The notes below the pieces were generated by a model. That model ran no database searches. It worked only from the letters and a program-made list of their open reading frames with translations, and had not been told where the DNA came from. A program made the translations under genes and the position numbers. A DNA stretch of 64,000 bases, from NCBI RefSeq assembly GCF_030066895.1, contig NZ_JASJAV010000003.1, forward strand, positions 124,001-188,000, read 5' to 3'. Each line of letters starts with the position of its first letter. Within the stretch, counting starts at the first letter, position 1. The stretch comes from Breoghania sp. Lineage in GTDB: Bacteria > Pseudomonadota > Alphaproteobacteria > Rhizobiales > Stappiaceae. Of this stretch, positions 18,730 through 29,378 are shown in pieces.

Positions 18730-19060
18730 GCGCACGCGCTCCCCGGTTGCACTGTGTCGCACTGCCGCGCGATTACGGATGCGGGGAATTCGCACAGGAA
18801 CGTAACGTTATTCATGGTACCGTTCGCCAAACGGGGTTTTGGGGGGACTCGAATATCTCAAGCGTGCGGTTGTTCGTGCCGGAAAAATCATCAACAGGCA
18901 AATTCCGTGCGGGCGGTCGGGTTAACGTTTCATTAAAGATATCTGCGTCCCCTGTCGTGCGCGATTTCGCATACTGAGCGTGCCGTGGTTCCGACGTTCT
19001 GAAGTCGCGCAAAATGCCCGGAACCGGGAGCTTAAACGCGGCTGCGGGAGTGATTCGGAC
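18730..19060. other. Intergenic region between divergent ftsE and zinc-ribbon gene
   Basis: These 331 bases hold no supported gene. The part near 18915-18945 is AT-rich (GTTAACGTTTCATTAAAG) and may contain the divergent promoters. Open frames here have no protein-like character. Confidence 0.4.
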
Positions 19061-20048
19061 GTGAAGATAATCTGTCCGAACTGCAGCACAACATACGAGG
19101 TCGGAGCAACCAACATTGCACCGGATGTTCGTGATGTGCGCTGCTCGCGCTGCGGGATGATCTGGCATATGGATCCCGAAACGACCTCGGAAATGCCGTT
19201 CGATGCGTCGAGCGGGACGTCCGATGAGGACGATGCGTCTTGGATGGACGAGGTCGACGCGTCCAATGCGGACGACACGGACGAGATGGAGAACGCTCTC
19301 TCCGAGGAGCAGGACGAAGAGGGCGGCTCCGAGGACGACGGGAAATTCGACGACGATCCCAATTGGGCTTTTGCAGGCGCGGACGAGGAAGAGGCCGATC
19401 AGGCTCTCGAGAAACGCGACGCGAACGACGATTGGGAAAGCGAGATCGGGCTGAAGGATGCCTCTTCATCCGAAGATGATGAAGAGGGAGAGAGCGACGA
19501 AGAGGCCGTCGAGGATATCGAGCACGCGGCTGCGGCCGGAAGGAAGCGGCGCGGTCGCAAGAAGGCCTCGCGCGCTGCGGCGCGCTATTGGGTTTCGCCG
19601 CAGATGCGCGCGGTTCTGGGGTTTGCCCTTTTCGCCGGGTCAATTGTCCTGTCGATCACGATGATCACGCTGCGCGAGCCGATCGTGCGGGCCTCTCCGA
19701 ACCTCGCCGATCTTTACGCCGCCGTCGGACTGGACGTGAATTTGCGGGATCTGGGATTTCGCGACCTGCGCACGTTCCGCGAATACGAAAAGGGGTGCGC
19801 CGATGCTGATCGTCGAAGGCACGGTGGAAAACATCCGCAATACGTCCGCACATGTCCCGGCGATCCGGCTGGCGCTGAGAAGCAGCGATTCCCAGGAGAT
19901 CTACGCCTGGACGGTCGAGCCGCGCCAGCTTCGTCTGCGTGTGGGGCAAACCTTGCGTTTCAGCACAAGATTGGCCTCACCGCCCGATGTTGCGGCTGAC
20001 GTTCTCCTTCGTTTCACAGACCGCACCAAGCGCCAGACAGATATTTGA
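19061..20048 (+). pseudogene. MJ0042-type zinc-ribbon / DUF3426 membrane protein, frameshifted
   Basis: It begins at GTG 19061 with the zinc ribbon 'IICPNCSTTYEVGATNI' and RCSRCGMIWH. A very acidic linker of about 110 residues, a basic stretch RKRRGRKKASR and one membrane helix (about 19610-19665) follow. An extra G in a run at 19792-19795 then shifts the frame; the DUF3426 part 'MLIVEGTVENIRNTSAHVP' continues in the next frame to TGA 20046-20048. The domain order is the usual one upstream of hpt in this order of bacteria. Function in the family is unknown. Confidence 0.85.
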
Positions 20049-20061
20049 ACTCGGGTTCGAC

Positions 20062-20616
20062 ATGACGACCACTCCTGAAATCGCCGTCCTCTATGATGAG
20101 GACGTTATCGCCCAACGGGTGGACGAGATTGCTCGTGCGCTGGCGGAGGCAAAGCCGGAACGGTTGCTGGCCGTCGCCATCCTCAAGGGGAGCTTCGTCT
20201 TCGCCGCGGATCTAATTCGCGCCATGCACCGCGCCGGACTGATGCCGGAAATGGAGTTTCTTCATCTGTCGAGCTACGGGGCGGGGACGCAGTCTTCGGG
20301 CACCGTCAGGATCCTGCGCGATATCGGGAGCGACGTCGCGGGTCGCGACGTTCTGCTCATCGATGACATTCTGGAATCCGGTCGCACGCTGCTTTTTGCG
20401 CGCAATCTCATCGCCTCGCGCGGTGCACGCTCCGTTTCGGTGGCGGCGTTGCTCGATAAGCCGGGCCGTCGGGGGGCGGATCTGGAGGCCGATTACGTCG
20501 GTTTCACATGTCCCGACAAGTTCGTCGTGGGCTATGGAATGGACGCCGCTTACGCATTCCGGCAACTGCCGTATATCGGCTATCTGGTAGGGACGGACGA
20601 TACAGCCTCAAAATAG
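20062..20616 (+). CDS. hpt: Hypoxanthine phosphoribosyltransferase
   Basis: Purine salvage enzyme that joins hypoxanthine or guanine to PRPP. It has 184 residues from the ATG at 20062. The PRPP-binding motif VLLIDDILESGRTL and the substrate segment 'ADYVGFTCPDKFVVGYGMD' are intact. It lies 13 bases after the broken zinc-ribbon gene and is followed by the cpdR-like gene. Confidence 0.93.
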   Translation: MTTTPEIAVLYDEDVIAQRVDEIARALAEAKPERLLAVAILKGSFVFAADLIRAMHRAGLMPEMEFLHLSSYGAGTQSSGTVRILRDIGSDVAGRDVLLIDDILESGRTLLFARNLIASRGARSVSVAALLDKPGRRGADLEADYVGFTCPDKFVVGYGMDAAYAFRQLPYIGYLVGTDDTASK

Positions 20617-20760
20617 CCTTGACTGGCGGCGATCCTTTAGAATCGATGCAATAACATGATGGAAATAAATACTGGGGCATTGTGCTTTGCGAGAACGGGC
20701 AATGCAGCTTCAGACGTTCCGACGCCGATCAGGGTCGGCGTACCGGACAGGAGGTTGAGG

Positions 20761-21156
20761 ATGGCACGTATACTGGTGACCGAGGACGACGAGGCGGTTC
20801 GCTCTTTCGTGAGGCGGGCTCTCGAACTCGATGGCCATACGGTTGAAGTCGCCGAAGACGGCGGGCAGGCCGTCGATGTCATAAAGCAGGCCGACGGCGA
20901 TTTCGATCTGTTGCTTTCCGACATCAAGATGCCGGTGATGGACGGTATCGCGCTGGCGCTGGTCGTTGCGCGCGACTGGCCGTCCCTGCGTATCCTGCTG
21001 ATGACCGGCTTTGCCGATCAGCGCGAGCGGGCGCACAATCTGGAAGCACTGGTCCATGACGTCGTGACCAAGCCGTTCTCTCTGGCCGACATCCGTCGTG
21101 CCGTGTCTCTGGCGCTTGCCGGTGTGATCGACGACGATCGCAAGCTCTACGCCTGA
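20761..21156 (+). CDS. cpdR: CpdR-type single-domain response regulator
   Basis: A 131-residue stand-alone receiver domain. The acidic pair (TEDDEA), phosphoacceptor Asp in LLSDIKMPVMDG, Thr in LLMTGFA and Lys in VTKPFSL are all present. In Caulobacter and Sinorhizobium, CpdR controls the ClpXP protease and so the cell cycle. The short acidic C-terminus DDDRKLYA fits that family. It has a strong ribosome-binding site, AGGAGG, 8-13 bases before ATG. Intact. Confidence 0.88.
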   Translation: MARILVTEDDEAVRSFVRRALELDGHTVEVAEDGGQAVDVIKQADGDFDLLLSDIKMPVMDGIALALVVARDWPSLRILLMTGFADQRERAHNLEALVHDVVTKPFSLADIRRAVSLALAGVIDDDRKLYA

Positions 21157-21181
21157 CATCGCTCGCCCGGCGGATCTCGCC

Positions 21182-22147
21182 TCAAGGCTCGATGATCACT
21201 TTGCCGCGCGCGCGCCTCTCCGCCAGTTCTGCGAGCGCGCGGCCCGTTTCTTCCAGCGGATAGACCGCATGAATGTGCGGTTTCAGTTTTCCTTCGACGA
21301 CCCAATCGGGAAGCTGGGTGACATCCGCCCAGTGCTCCTCCGATTCGCGCACGATCGCTTCGCCACAGAAGATGCCGCGGATATCGCATCCCTTCAACAG
21401 CACGAGATTGAGCGGGATTTTCGGGATCTCGCCGGCCGCAAAGCCGATGATGAGATAGCGGCCCCGCCATGCGGTCGCCTTGAGCGCCTGTTCGGTGTAG
21501 TCGCCGCCGACGGGATTGTAGACCACGTCGACACCGCATCCGTCCGTCAGCGCCTTCAGCCTCAGCTTGAGGTCTTCCTCGGCATAGTTCACCGTCTCCA
21601 CGGCGCCGAAGCTTTTGGCTAATTCGAGTTTTTCCGCCGATGAGGCGCAGGCGATGACGCGGGCTCCCATCAGCGTTGCAATTTCAACGATCGCCTAACC
21701 GCCACCGCCCGAGGCGTCGAGCACGGCAACGGTTTCGCCCGGCTGCAGGGCCGCACAGGGCATGAAGCGTCGTGCCCTAGGTCACGAGAATTCCGGCCGC
21801 GACCTCGAAGAAAACGCCTTTTGGCATGGCGATGACGTCTCTTCGGTGACGACCACCTTCTCCCGGCAGGTGCCGAAGCGGGGGTAGGCGACGACACGAT
21901 CGCCCGGTTTTACACGGGTGACGCCGTCTTCGACTTCCAGAACTTCGCCGGCCAGTCCGGCGCCCGGTGAAAAGGGCATGTCCGGCCGGATCTGGTAACG
22001 GCCTGCGATAATGAGTGTGTCGGAAAAGTTCAGCGCCGCGGCTTTGACCCGCACCAGAACCTTTCCGGGACCCGCAGTCGGTTCGGGAAGGTTTTCAACT
22101 GCGAGCCTGTCCGGTGGCCCGTAAGCCTTGCAAAGGACGGCCTTCAT
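21182..22147 (-). pseudogene. Zinc-type NADPH:quinone oxidoreductase, several lesions
   Basis: It starts at ATG 22147 with 'MKAVLCKAYGPPDRLAVENL' and the GroES-like domain 'VKAAALNFSDTLIIAGRYQ'. Lesions: a frameshift near 21842 after VVVTEE; TAG at 21777-21779, where relatives have Tyr in LVTYGTTLHAL; a shift of about 11 bases just after; and TAG at 21695-21697 inside the glycine-rich cofactor loop (GASGGGG). The C-terminal half from 'MGARVIACASSAEKLELAK' is continuous. It is clearly dead. Confidence 0.9.
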
Positions 22148-22303
22148 TTGTGTTTCAGCCCATTTTTCGCTAGATCCTCTCTCCGCTGGTACCATGACCC
22201 CAGCGGCATTGAAAGATTTCGTTAACCATAATTGGCCGTTCGGCGGTCGCCAATGACGCCCTTCCGGTAGGCGAGGGGGCGGTTAGAAGCGGGATGTACT
22301 TGT

Positions 22304-22972
22304 ATGCACGGCTATTTCGCGATCGGAATCGAAGGCGTGTCGAAGGTGATGAACCTCGGCAATCTGATACGCACCGCGCACGGGTTCGGAGCGTCGTTCG
22401 TCTTTACCGTTGATGCGAACAAGCGTCTGGGACGCGTTCCGCCCTCCGACACCTCGCGAACGCCGGATCACACGCCGTATTATGCCTGGAAATCGATCGA
22501 CGACATGCAGCTTCCCGGCGGCTGCAAGCTGGTTGGTGTGGAATTGATCGACGATGCTGTGGATCTGCCCAGTTTCGGCCATCCGCTTAAGGCAGTCTAT
22601 GTTCTGGGCCCGGAACACGGCTCGCTCTTGCCGCAGATGCTGGAGCGCTGCGATCACGTGATCTGCATTCCGACCGGCTTTCGCATCAATGTGGCAACGG
22701 CCTGGGCAATCGTGATGTATCACCGGGTCCGGACAATGGGGCGTTTTGCCGAACGTCCCCTGGTGGGCGGGGCATCGCGCGTAGGAACTCGCGGCGCATG
22801 TCCATGGTGGGCCGATCACGCAAACCGGAAAAACGCGGCAAACTTTGGAAGGGTTAAGTGGTCAGGAGCCACACTCTCGCCAGATTTTTCGGGACAGCGT
22901 TGTCCGTGTCCCACCGGATATGCCCTTATCCCCCGAAACGGAAGGCCTGCGGAACGGTCAACCCTTTCGTAA
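22304..22972 (+). CDS. SpoU-family RNA 2'-O-methyltransferase, probably degenerating
   Basis: The SPOUT fold is recognisable: 'NLGNLIRTAHGFGASFVFTV' (motif 1), VYVLGPEHGSL (motif 2) and 'CIPTGFRINVATAWAIVMY' (motif 3). In relatives motif 3 reads with Arg before Phe and Gly in place of the Trp; both are changed here. After MGRFAERPLVGG (residue about 153) the sequence stops resembling the family and runs on as a Cys/Trp-rich tail to 22972, so a frameshift near 22770-22790 is likely. Function is probably impaired; the frame itself is open. Confidence 0.65.
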   Translation: MHGYFAIGIEGVSKVMNLGNLIRTAHGFGASFVFTVDANKRLGRVPPSDTSRTPDHTPYYAWKSIDDMQLPGGCKLVGVELIDDAVDLPSFGHPLKAVYVLGPEHGSLLPQMLERCDHVICIPTGFRINVATAWAIVMYHRVRTMGRFAERPLVGGASRVGTRGACPWWADHANRKNAANFGRVKWSGATLSPDFSGQRCPCPTGYALIPRNGRPAERSTLS

Positions 22973-23055
22973 CCCTGGTTTGGGTAACCTTTGATTGAGG
23001 TTTACGACCGATGAATTCGGCCGGCCCGTTTTTATTCAAGCAAAGCGGTTTGGAG

Positions 23056-23565
23056 ATGATGTACGCACGTATGCTGGCTATGGCCATTCTGGCCTTCGCT
23101 CTGTCGGGCGCTGCCGCGAACGCGCAGTCCCCCTCCCTCCTGAGCACGTTCAACGATTGGGCTGCCTATGCCCATTCCGGCCAGAAGGGCAAGGTCTGCT
23201 ACGCCTTGTCGAAACCGACCGACATGCAGCCCGCCGACCGCAATCACGGCGAGGTGTTTGTCTTCGTCTCGACACGGCCCGGCGAGAACGTTCGCGACGA
23301 GCCGAGCTTCCTGGTCGGCTATCCGTTCAAGGAAGGTTCGTCTGTGGCGGTCGATGTCGACGGCAACAAGTTCACGATGTTCACCAAGGGCGACGGCGCC
23401 TGGGTGGAGAATGCAGCGGAAGAACAGCGCCTGGTTGTGGCCATGAAGGCCGGACACTCGATGAAACTCTCCGGTGTTTCTTCGCGCAATACCAACACGT
23501 CCTATACGGTGTCGCTGTCGGGCGTCACGGCTGCGATCAACACGGCCGACAAGGCCTGTCAGTAA
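23056..23565 (+). CDS. Invasion-associated locus B (IalB) family protein
   Basis: A secreted protein of 169 residues. The signal peptide is 'MMYARMLAMAILAFALSGAA', with cleavage after NAQ. The mature part has the IalB pattern WAAYAHSGQKGKVCYALSKP, 'FVSTRPGENVRDEPSF' and a C-terminal KACQ, whose Cys probably pairs with the earlier Cys. IalB was named for red-cell invasion by Bartonella, but the family is widespread in non-pathogenic Hyphomicrobiales. ATG 23056 or 23059 both fit. Intact. Confidence 0.85.
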   Translation: MMYARMLAMAILAFALSGAAANAQSPSLLSTFNDWAAYAHSGQKGKVCYALSKPTDMQPADRNHGEVFVFVSTRPGENVRDEPSFLVGYPFKEGSSVAVDVDGNKFTMFTKGDGAWVENAAEEQRLVVAMKAGHSMKLSGVSSRNTNTSYTVSLSGVTAAINTADKACQ

Positions 23566-23567
23566 GC

Positions 23568-23606
23568 TTTTCGCCGAGCGTGGGACTCTCGCATCGCCGG
23601 CGAAAA
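23568..23606 (+). terminator. Hairpin downstream of ialB
   Basis: TTTTCGCCG and CGGCGAAAA form a 9-bp inverted repeat directly after the ialB stop. Terminal T and A runs on both arms would suit a bidirectional terminator; the loop is long (about 21 bases), which lowers confidence. Confidence 0.5.
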
Positions 23607-23707
23607 ACGATATATAGAGGCCACGGGCTGGGGGCGGTGACAGGCAGTCGCCGCCCCTTTTGCCGTATCGACACTTCATCAGACAGCCGAGTTCAAGAGA
23701 GAAACCC

Positions 23708-24964
23708 ATGGCGGTATCCCTCGATACGTCCCAGATGCGCGCCGCACGCGCGACAGCACGGCCGCAGCCGACCCCCATGGCAGCGAATGCCCCTGCGCAC
23801 ACGGAAGCGGAGGAGAAGCCGTCGCTTGTCAGTCGTTCGCGCGAGGAACTCGGCAATGCGCTGATGCATATCGGTGTGCCGGAAAAGCAGGTCCGCATGC
23901 GGGTCGCGCAGCTCTGGCACTGGATCTATGTGCGCGGCTTCACCGATTTCGATCGGATGACGAACGTGTCGAAGGACCTGCGCCAACGTCTGGCGAATAC
24001 CTTCACGCTGGCGCGTCCGGAACTGGTGACCGAACAGATCTCAAACGACGGCACGCGCAAGTGGCTGCTGCGCTTTCCCTCGCGCGGCGCCGGGCGTCCG
24101 GTGGAGATCGAAACCGTCTACGTTCCCGAGGAAGGTCGCGGGACGCTGTGCGTTTCCTCGCAGGTCGGCTGCACGCTCACCTGCACCTTCTGCCATACGG
24201 GTACGCAGACACTGGTGCGCAATCTGACCTCGGAAGAGATTATCGCCCAGATCATGGTCGCGCGTGACCGGCTTGGCGATTTCCCCGATGCGTACACCCC
24301 GCAGGGCGCGATTGTGCCGAATGAGGGGCGGATGGTCTCCAATGTCGTAATGATGGGCATGGGCGAGCCGCTCTACAATTTCAACGAGGTGAAGAAAGCG
24401 CTGCTGATCGCCTCGGACGGCGAGGGCCTGAGCCTTTCCAAGCGTCGGATCACGCTTTCCACCTCCGGCGTCGTGCCGATGATTGCGCGCGCGGGGGAAG
24501 AGATCGGCTGCATGCTGGCGATTTCGCTGCATGCGGTGCGCGACGAGTTGCGCAACAAGCTGGTGCCGATCAACAAGAAGTATCCGCTGAACGAGCTTCT
24601 GGATGCCTGCCGCTCCTATCCGGGGCTGTCGAATGCCAAGCGCATCACGTTCGAGTACGTCATGCTGAAGGACGTCAACGATTCGCTCGACGATGCGAAG
24701 GAACTGGTGCGGCTGCTGAAGGGAATGCCGGCGAAGATCAATCTGATCCCGTTCAATCCCTGGCCAGGCTCGCCCTATGACTGTTCCGAGTGGGAGCAGA
24801 TCGAGATTTTCGCCGATTACGTGAACCGGGCCGGCTATGCCTCGCCCATCCGTACGCCGCGCGGGCGCGATATTTCGGCCGCCTGCGGGCAGCTCAAGAG
24901 CGAATCCGAGCGGTTGAGGCGGGCGGAACGCGAGAAGCTCGAGGGTATATCGCACGGCGACTGA
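23708..24964 (+). CDS. rlmN: Dual-specificity RNA methyltransferase RlmN
   Basis: A radical SAM enzyme that methylates C2 of A2503 in 23S rRNA and A37 of some tRNAs. It has 418 residues. The cluster motif [11 protein letters not shown] is intact, as is the second catalytic Cys in 'ISAACGQL' near the C-terminus. The start is the ATG at 23708 ([13 protein letters not shown]), preceded by AAGAGAGAAACCC. '[13 protein letters not shown]' and '[19 protein letters not shown]' are typical. No damage. Confidence 0.95.
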   Translation: MAVSLDTSQMRAARATARPQPTPMAANAPAHTEAEEKPSLVSRSREELGNALMHIGVPEKQVRMRVAQLWHWIYVRGFTDFDRMTNVSKDLRQRLANTFTLARPELVTEQISNDGTRKWLLRFPSRGAGRPVEIETVYVPEEGRGTLCVSSQVGCTLTCTFCHTGTQTLVRNLTSEEIIAQIMVARDRLGDFPDAYTPQGAIVPNEGRMVSNVVMMGMGEPLYNFNEVKKALLIASDGEGLSLSKRRITLSTSGVVPMIARAGEEIGCMLAISLHAVRDELRNKLVPINKKYPLNELLDACRSYPGLSNAKRITFEYVMLKDVNDSLDDAKELVRLLKGMPAKINLIPFNPWPGSPYDCSEWEQIEIFADYVNRAGYASPIRTPRGRDISAACGQLKSESERLRRAEREKLEGISHGD

Positions 24965-24967
24965 CGG

Positions 24968-25483
24968 GTGCGCCATGTTGCCTTCCACATCTTCGGACGG
25001 CTTTTCGCCATTGCCTTTGCCTATTGCCTGGCAGCTGTTGCGGCGAGTTTCTTCCTGGCCTTCGCCGTGCCCGGTTGGGCGCCGGGGGCCTGGATGGTCG
25101 ATCATTGGCGCATCGGCGGTGACGTCTTCATCTACGACTACCACGCCTCCGGAGAGGTTGCGGATCTGGCCGATACGATGACGCGCATCGTCGTCGGAGC
25201 GGTCGGGGTCAGCGTTATCGGCGGTCTCGCCTTTGTGCCGGCGGGACTTGCGATCGTCATGGCCGAGATCTTCCGACTTCGCTCCATTCTCTATCATGTG
25301 CTCGTTGCAGGACTGATCTCGATCGTCCTTCTCGTTGCGACCTGGATTCCTGGGGCTGGGTAGGAACGCCTGCCGCCCGACTGGAACCTGTTTCTGGCGG
25401 CCGGTTTTGTCGGCGGTCTCGTTTATTGGCTCATCGCGGGTCGCGGATCCGGCTTCTTTCGGCAACGGCAAGACGCTACGTGA
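24968..25483 (+). pseudogene. Small multi-pass membrane protein, amber-interrupted
   Basis: It starts at GTG 24968, 3 bases after rlmN, and is probably co-transcribed. It encodes four hydrophobic segments in about 170 codons. TAG at 25361-25363 cuts the frame between WIPGAG and ERLPPDWNLFLAAGF, which continues in the same frame with another membrane helix to TGA 25481-25483. Proteins of this kind next to rlmN occur in related bacteria, but I know no function. Confidence 0.7.
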
Positions 25484-25631
25484 TCGAGCCTCCTATTGAG
25501 CGCGCAAGCTGGCGCTGTCTGCACTGAATCGGTCGGGTGTCGGCGGTGAATAGTCGGGACCCGCTTGTCCTCGACCGCCGAGCCTGCTAGCCCCGATGCA
25601 TCCTCTGTGAACATTGTTACACCGGTCCGCC

Positions 25632-26610
25632 ATGCCCACACTTGCTTCCCATTCTTTCGATGCCTTCGTCGTTTCCGCTGGTTTCCTCGGCGATACCGCG
25701 TATTTTGCCCTGGGTGACGGGGCCGTCCATCTGATCGGGCCGGAAACGCATGTCGTTCAGGCTCACAAGGGCTCCGTTCTGGCGGCAAGTCCGGCGCGGG
25801 ACGGGAAAAGCCTGGTGACATCCGGCGACGATGGGCGGGTCGTGCGTATCTCGGGCGACGGCACGCTCGAGGTCCTTGCCGAACGCCTCCGCAAGTGGAT
25901 CGACATTCTTGCCACGGGACCTGACGGAGCCGTGGCATTTACCTGCGGGCGCACCGCGTGGACGCGGGACGCAAAGGGCGTCGAGAAGGAATTCGCCGCC
26001 GATCGTGCGGTGGGCGATCTCGCTTTCGCGCCGAAGGGCATGCGTCTTGCCATGGTGCGATACGGCGGTGCGACGCTCTATTGGATCAATACCGAGGGCA
26101 AGCCGACTAAGTTTTCCTGGGCCGGGGCGCACAATGCGATCCTCTGGTCGCCGGACGGAAAATACGTCGTCACGTCCATGTAGGAAAACGCCTTGCACGG
26201 GTGGCAGCTCGCCGATGGGCATGACATGCGCATGACCGGGTATCCAGGCAAGGTCAAATCGATGTTCTGGTCGGTTCGCGGGCGCTATCTGGCGACATCC
26301 GGCGCGGCCGCTGCGATTCTCTGGCCGTTCTCCGGCAAGTCCGGTCCTATGGGACAGGAGCCCCTGCAGTTCGGCGCGCGCGGTGAAGGGTACCTGGTGA
26401 CCTCGGTTGCCTGTCACCCGGACGATGAAGCCATCGCGATCGGCTATCAGGACGGCCTGATCCTCGCCAGTCGGTTCATGGACGGGGGCGGAGCGGGTTC
26501 TGCGGCGTCCCGGCGAGAGGGCTATTTCAGCTCTCTCCTGGAGTGCCGACGGCATGAAGCTCGCCTTCGGCACCGAGGAAGGCGCCGGTGGCATCATTGC
26601 ACTGGCTTGA
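25632..26610 (+). pseudogene. WD40-repeat protein, amber plus frameshift
   Basis: A beta-propeller with repeated WD-like strands ('VLAASPARDGKSLVTSGDDG', 'AILWSPDGKYVVTSM', 'MFWSVRGRYLATSGAAAAI'). TAG at 26181-26183 follows VVTSM and precedes ENALHGWQLADGHDMRM; relatives have Gln there, so CAG to TAG. A frameshift near 26500-26530 places the last strand (LSWSADGMKLAFGTEEGAGG) in a third frame ending at TGA 26608-26610. The family is conserved in Hyphomicrobiales with no assigned role. Confidence 0.85.
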
Positions 26611-26773
26611 AATCTTTCCCGCAAAAGCTCCGGTTTCGCGTCCCCGTTCGCGGAACCGCAGTGGGTTCAAGTCCATCTTGGATTCGGAATAACTTCTTTT
26701 CCCCCTTGCGTCTTTTCGCGCTGTTGCCGTATGGTATGTTTTACATCGCAATAGACCATGATCGGGAACCTTC

Positions 26774-28364
26774 ATGGAAACGATAACTTCGAGCGCGGGT
26801 ATGGTGGTCGCGCCGCATATGGCGGCTGCGAATGCGGGCGCGGAAGTACTGAAAGACGCGGGAACCGCCGTCGATGCCATGATTGCGACGGCGGCCACCG
26901 TCGCGGTTGTCTATCCGCACATGAATGCCATCGGCGGACGGCTTCTGGTTGATCGCGCCGAAGGGCAGGGATCCCTGGTATGTCGAGGCCTGCGGTCCCG
27001 CCGGGGCGAAGGCCTCGATTGCCGCCTATCACAAGGCGGAATGCGAAACTGTTCCGACACGTGGTCCGCTTGCAGCTCTGACGGTGCCAGGCACCATCGG
27101 TGGATGGGCGAGGGCGCACGAAATCGGGACGCATCTTGGGGAGGGCTCCCTATGGCCGTCTTGCTCGAAGATGCCACGCGGCGCGCGCGCGAAGGAATCT
27201 CGGTTTCCCGCAGCCAGTTTGCTCTCACGACTGAAAAGCGCCACGAACTCGAAAATCAGTCGGGCTTTGCCGATATCTAAATTCCAGGTGGAAAGGTTCC
27301 CGAGGAAGGCACTCTCCTGAAGCAAGAGCGGCTTTCCGATACGCTCGATTATCTCGGACATACCGGTCTCAATGATTTCTATCGCGGCGATGTGGCGGCG
27401 ACGCTGGCCGCCGATCTGGAGGAAATTGGTTCGCCGGTGACATTTGCCGATCTGAAGACCTATGAGGCGCGCCTTCGCCAGCTCCTTGAAACCCGCCTAA
27501 AGGTCGGTCGCCTCTTCAATTCTGCTCCGCCGACACAGGGGCTCGCCTCGCTCATCATTCTCGCTCTTTTCGATCGGCTCGACGTGGCGCGCGCGGAGAG
27601 CTTCGACCATGTGCATGGTCTGATCAAGGCAACGAAACGAGCATTTCTGATCAGGGATCGTTTCGTGACCGATCCGGCCCATATGGACGTCGATCCGAAA
27701 GACTTCCTGTCTCCGGACTGGCTTGATCGCGAGGTCGGGGAGATCGACCGCAAACGCGCAGCACCCTGGCCGCATATTGCACAAAAGGGCGATACGGTCT
27801 GGCTTGGTGCGATCGACGCGGCCGGGAATGCGGTTTCTTTCATTCAATCGATCTACTGGGAATTTGGGTCGGGCTGCGTTTCGCCGCGCACAGGGATCCT
27901 GATGCAGAACCGCGGCGCGAGCTTTTCGCTCAATCCGGCGGACGCGGTAAACCCGCTTCAGCCCGGTCGTCGGCCCTTCCACACGCTCAATCCCGCGCTT
28001 GCCCAGCTTCGATGATGGGCGAACCGTCGTTTACGGCACCATGGGCGGCGAAGGGCAGCCGCAAACGCAGGCCGCCATCCTATCGCGTGCGATCCTATCC
28101 GGTCAGGATATCGGAGAGGCGATCGACGCGCCGCGTTGGTTGCTCGGTCGGACCTGGGGCGATGAGACGACCGCGCTTCGCCTGGAAAATCGATTCGACT
28201 CCGATCTCGTCAGGGATCTCGAACGGGTCGGGCATCGTGTTGTGGTGATGGACGAGGCGTATTCCGACACGATGGGACATGCCAGGATGATCGTTCGCGA
28301 TGCGGCCGGGTCACTTCTTGAAGCGCATGATCTGCGCGCCGATGGCGGTGCTGCAGTCGGTTAG
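26774..28364 (+). pseudogene. Gamma-glutamyltransferase family protein, multiply broken
   Basis: N-terminal nucleophile hydrolase of the GGT superfamily. The start 'GMVVAPHMAAANAGAEVLK' and 'DAMIATAATVAVVYPHMNAIGG' are followed by a frameshift near 26935, further shifts near 27150-27200, TAA at 27278-27280 (GFADI*IPGGKVPEEG) and another shift near 28005. The catalytic region 'KGDTVWLGAIDAAGNAVSFI' and the C-terminus (GTMGGEGQPQTQAAIL) are recognisable. Two other GGT-family genes in the window (34282 and 46204) are intact. It overlaps gluQ tail-to-tail by 4 bases. Confidence 0.88.
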
Positions 28365-29259
28365 CGCGAGGCAGTCTGACCCTCAGCACTGTCCAGGCCG
28401 ACCTTGCGGCGGATATCGTCGGGTGTCGCGCCTACCGCGCGCAGTTCCGAAAACCCTGTGGAAGCTGCCGACTTGGCGAGCTTGTGGCCGTCTTCGTCCA
28501 GGATCAGGCGATGGTGACGGTACTTCGGGGCGGGCAGGCCAAGCAGGTCCTGAAGAAGGCGATGAATGGATGTGGCCTGAAGGAGGTCGCGTCCGCGCAC
28601 CACGTCGCTGATCTCCTGCAGGGCGTCATTCACGACCACGGAGAGGTGATAACTCGTTGGCGTTTCCTTCCGCGCCAGCACGACATCGCCCCATTGAAGC
28701 GGATTGCCGACGATCTCCGTTTCCCTGTCAGGGCCCGCTTCCCGCCATTTCGGAGCCGAACCAAGGCGCGCAAGGGCGGCCGTCGTATCGAGCCGCAATG
28801 CGGTCGGTTCTGCCTTGAGCCTGCGGGTGATCTCGGAGGCGTCGAGAATAGCTTCGTCGCCGGGGAAGAGCGGGGTGCGCCATCGGGATCCTGCGGCCAA
28901 GGTCGTCCGTCAGCGGCGGCCTTGGTCGCTCCCTCGCGAATTTCGCGGCGGCTCGCCACGCTGCGTTTGACGAGGCCCATGGAATCGAGCCGTGCGAGCG
29001 CCTGCGCATAATCCTCGAAATGTTCCGATTGGCGATGGACCGGGTCTTCCCATTCAAGCCCGCTCCATCTGAGGTCGCGATAGATTGCGTCCTCGAATTC
29101 GGGACGGCACCGGGTGGTGTCGATATCCTCCATGCGCAACAGCAGTCGTCCGTCCACTCGGTCCGCACATTGCTGATTGAGCAAGGCGGAATAGGCGTGG
29201 CCCAGATGCAGAAAGCCGTTGGGCGATGGGGCGAACCGGAAAGTGGGGCGTTTAAACAT
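28361..29259 (-). pseudogene. gluQ: Glutamyl-Q tRNA(Asp) synthetase, frameshifted
   Basis: GluQ-RS attaches Glu to queuosine in tRNA-Asp. It starts at ATG 29259 with 'MFKRPTFRFAPSPNGFLHLG', the class I HIGH-type region (HLGHAYSAL). It continues through 'LLLRMEDIDTTRCRPEFEDA' until a shift near 28875-28885, where two bases seem inserted in DPDG(A)PLFPGD. The rest, with 'QWGDVVLARKETPTSYHLSV' and the KLAKS variant of the KMSKS loop, lies in the next frame. The gene is non-essential in other bacteria, consistent with its loss. Confidence 0.9.
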
Positions 29260-29378
29260 TCGACTTCCGAACCACGGCGGATTGCAAAGGCGGCAAGGCT
29301 TGTGTTGAACGTTGATACTGGTCGCGTGGATATTATGGAACCGTTTCGGGATGTCTGCTTCTATCAGCGTGCGCCTTA

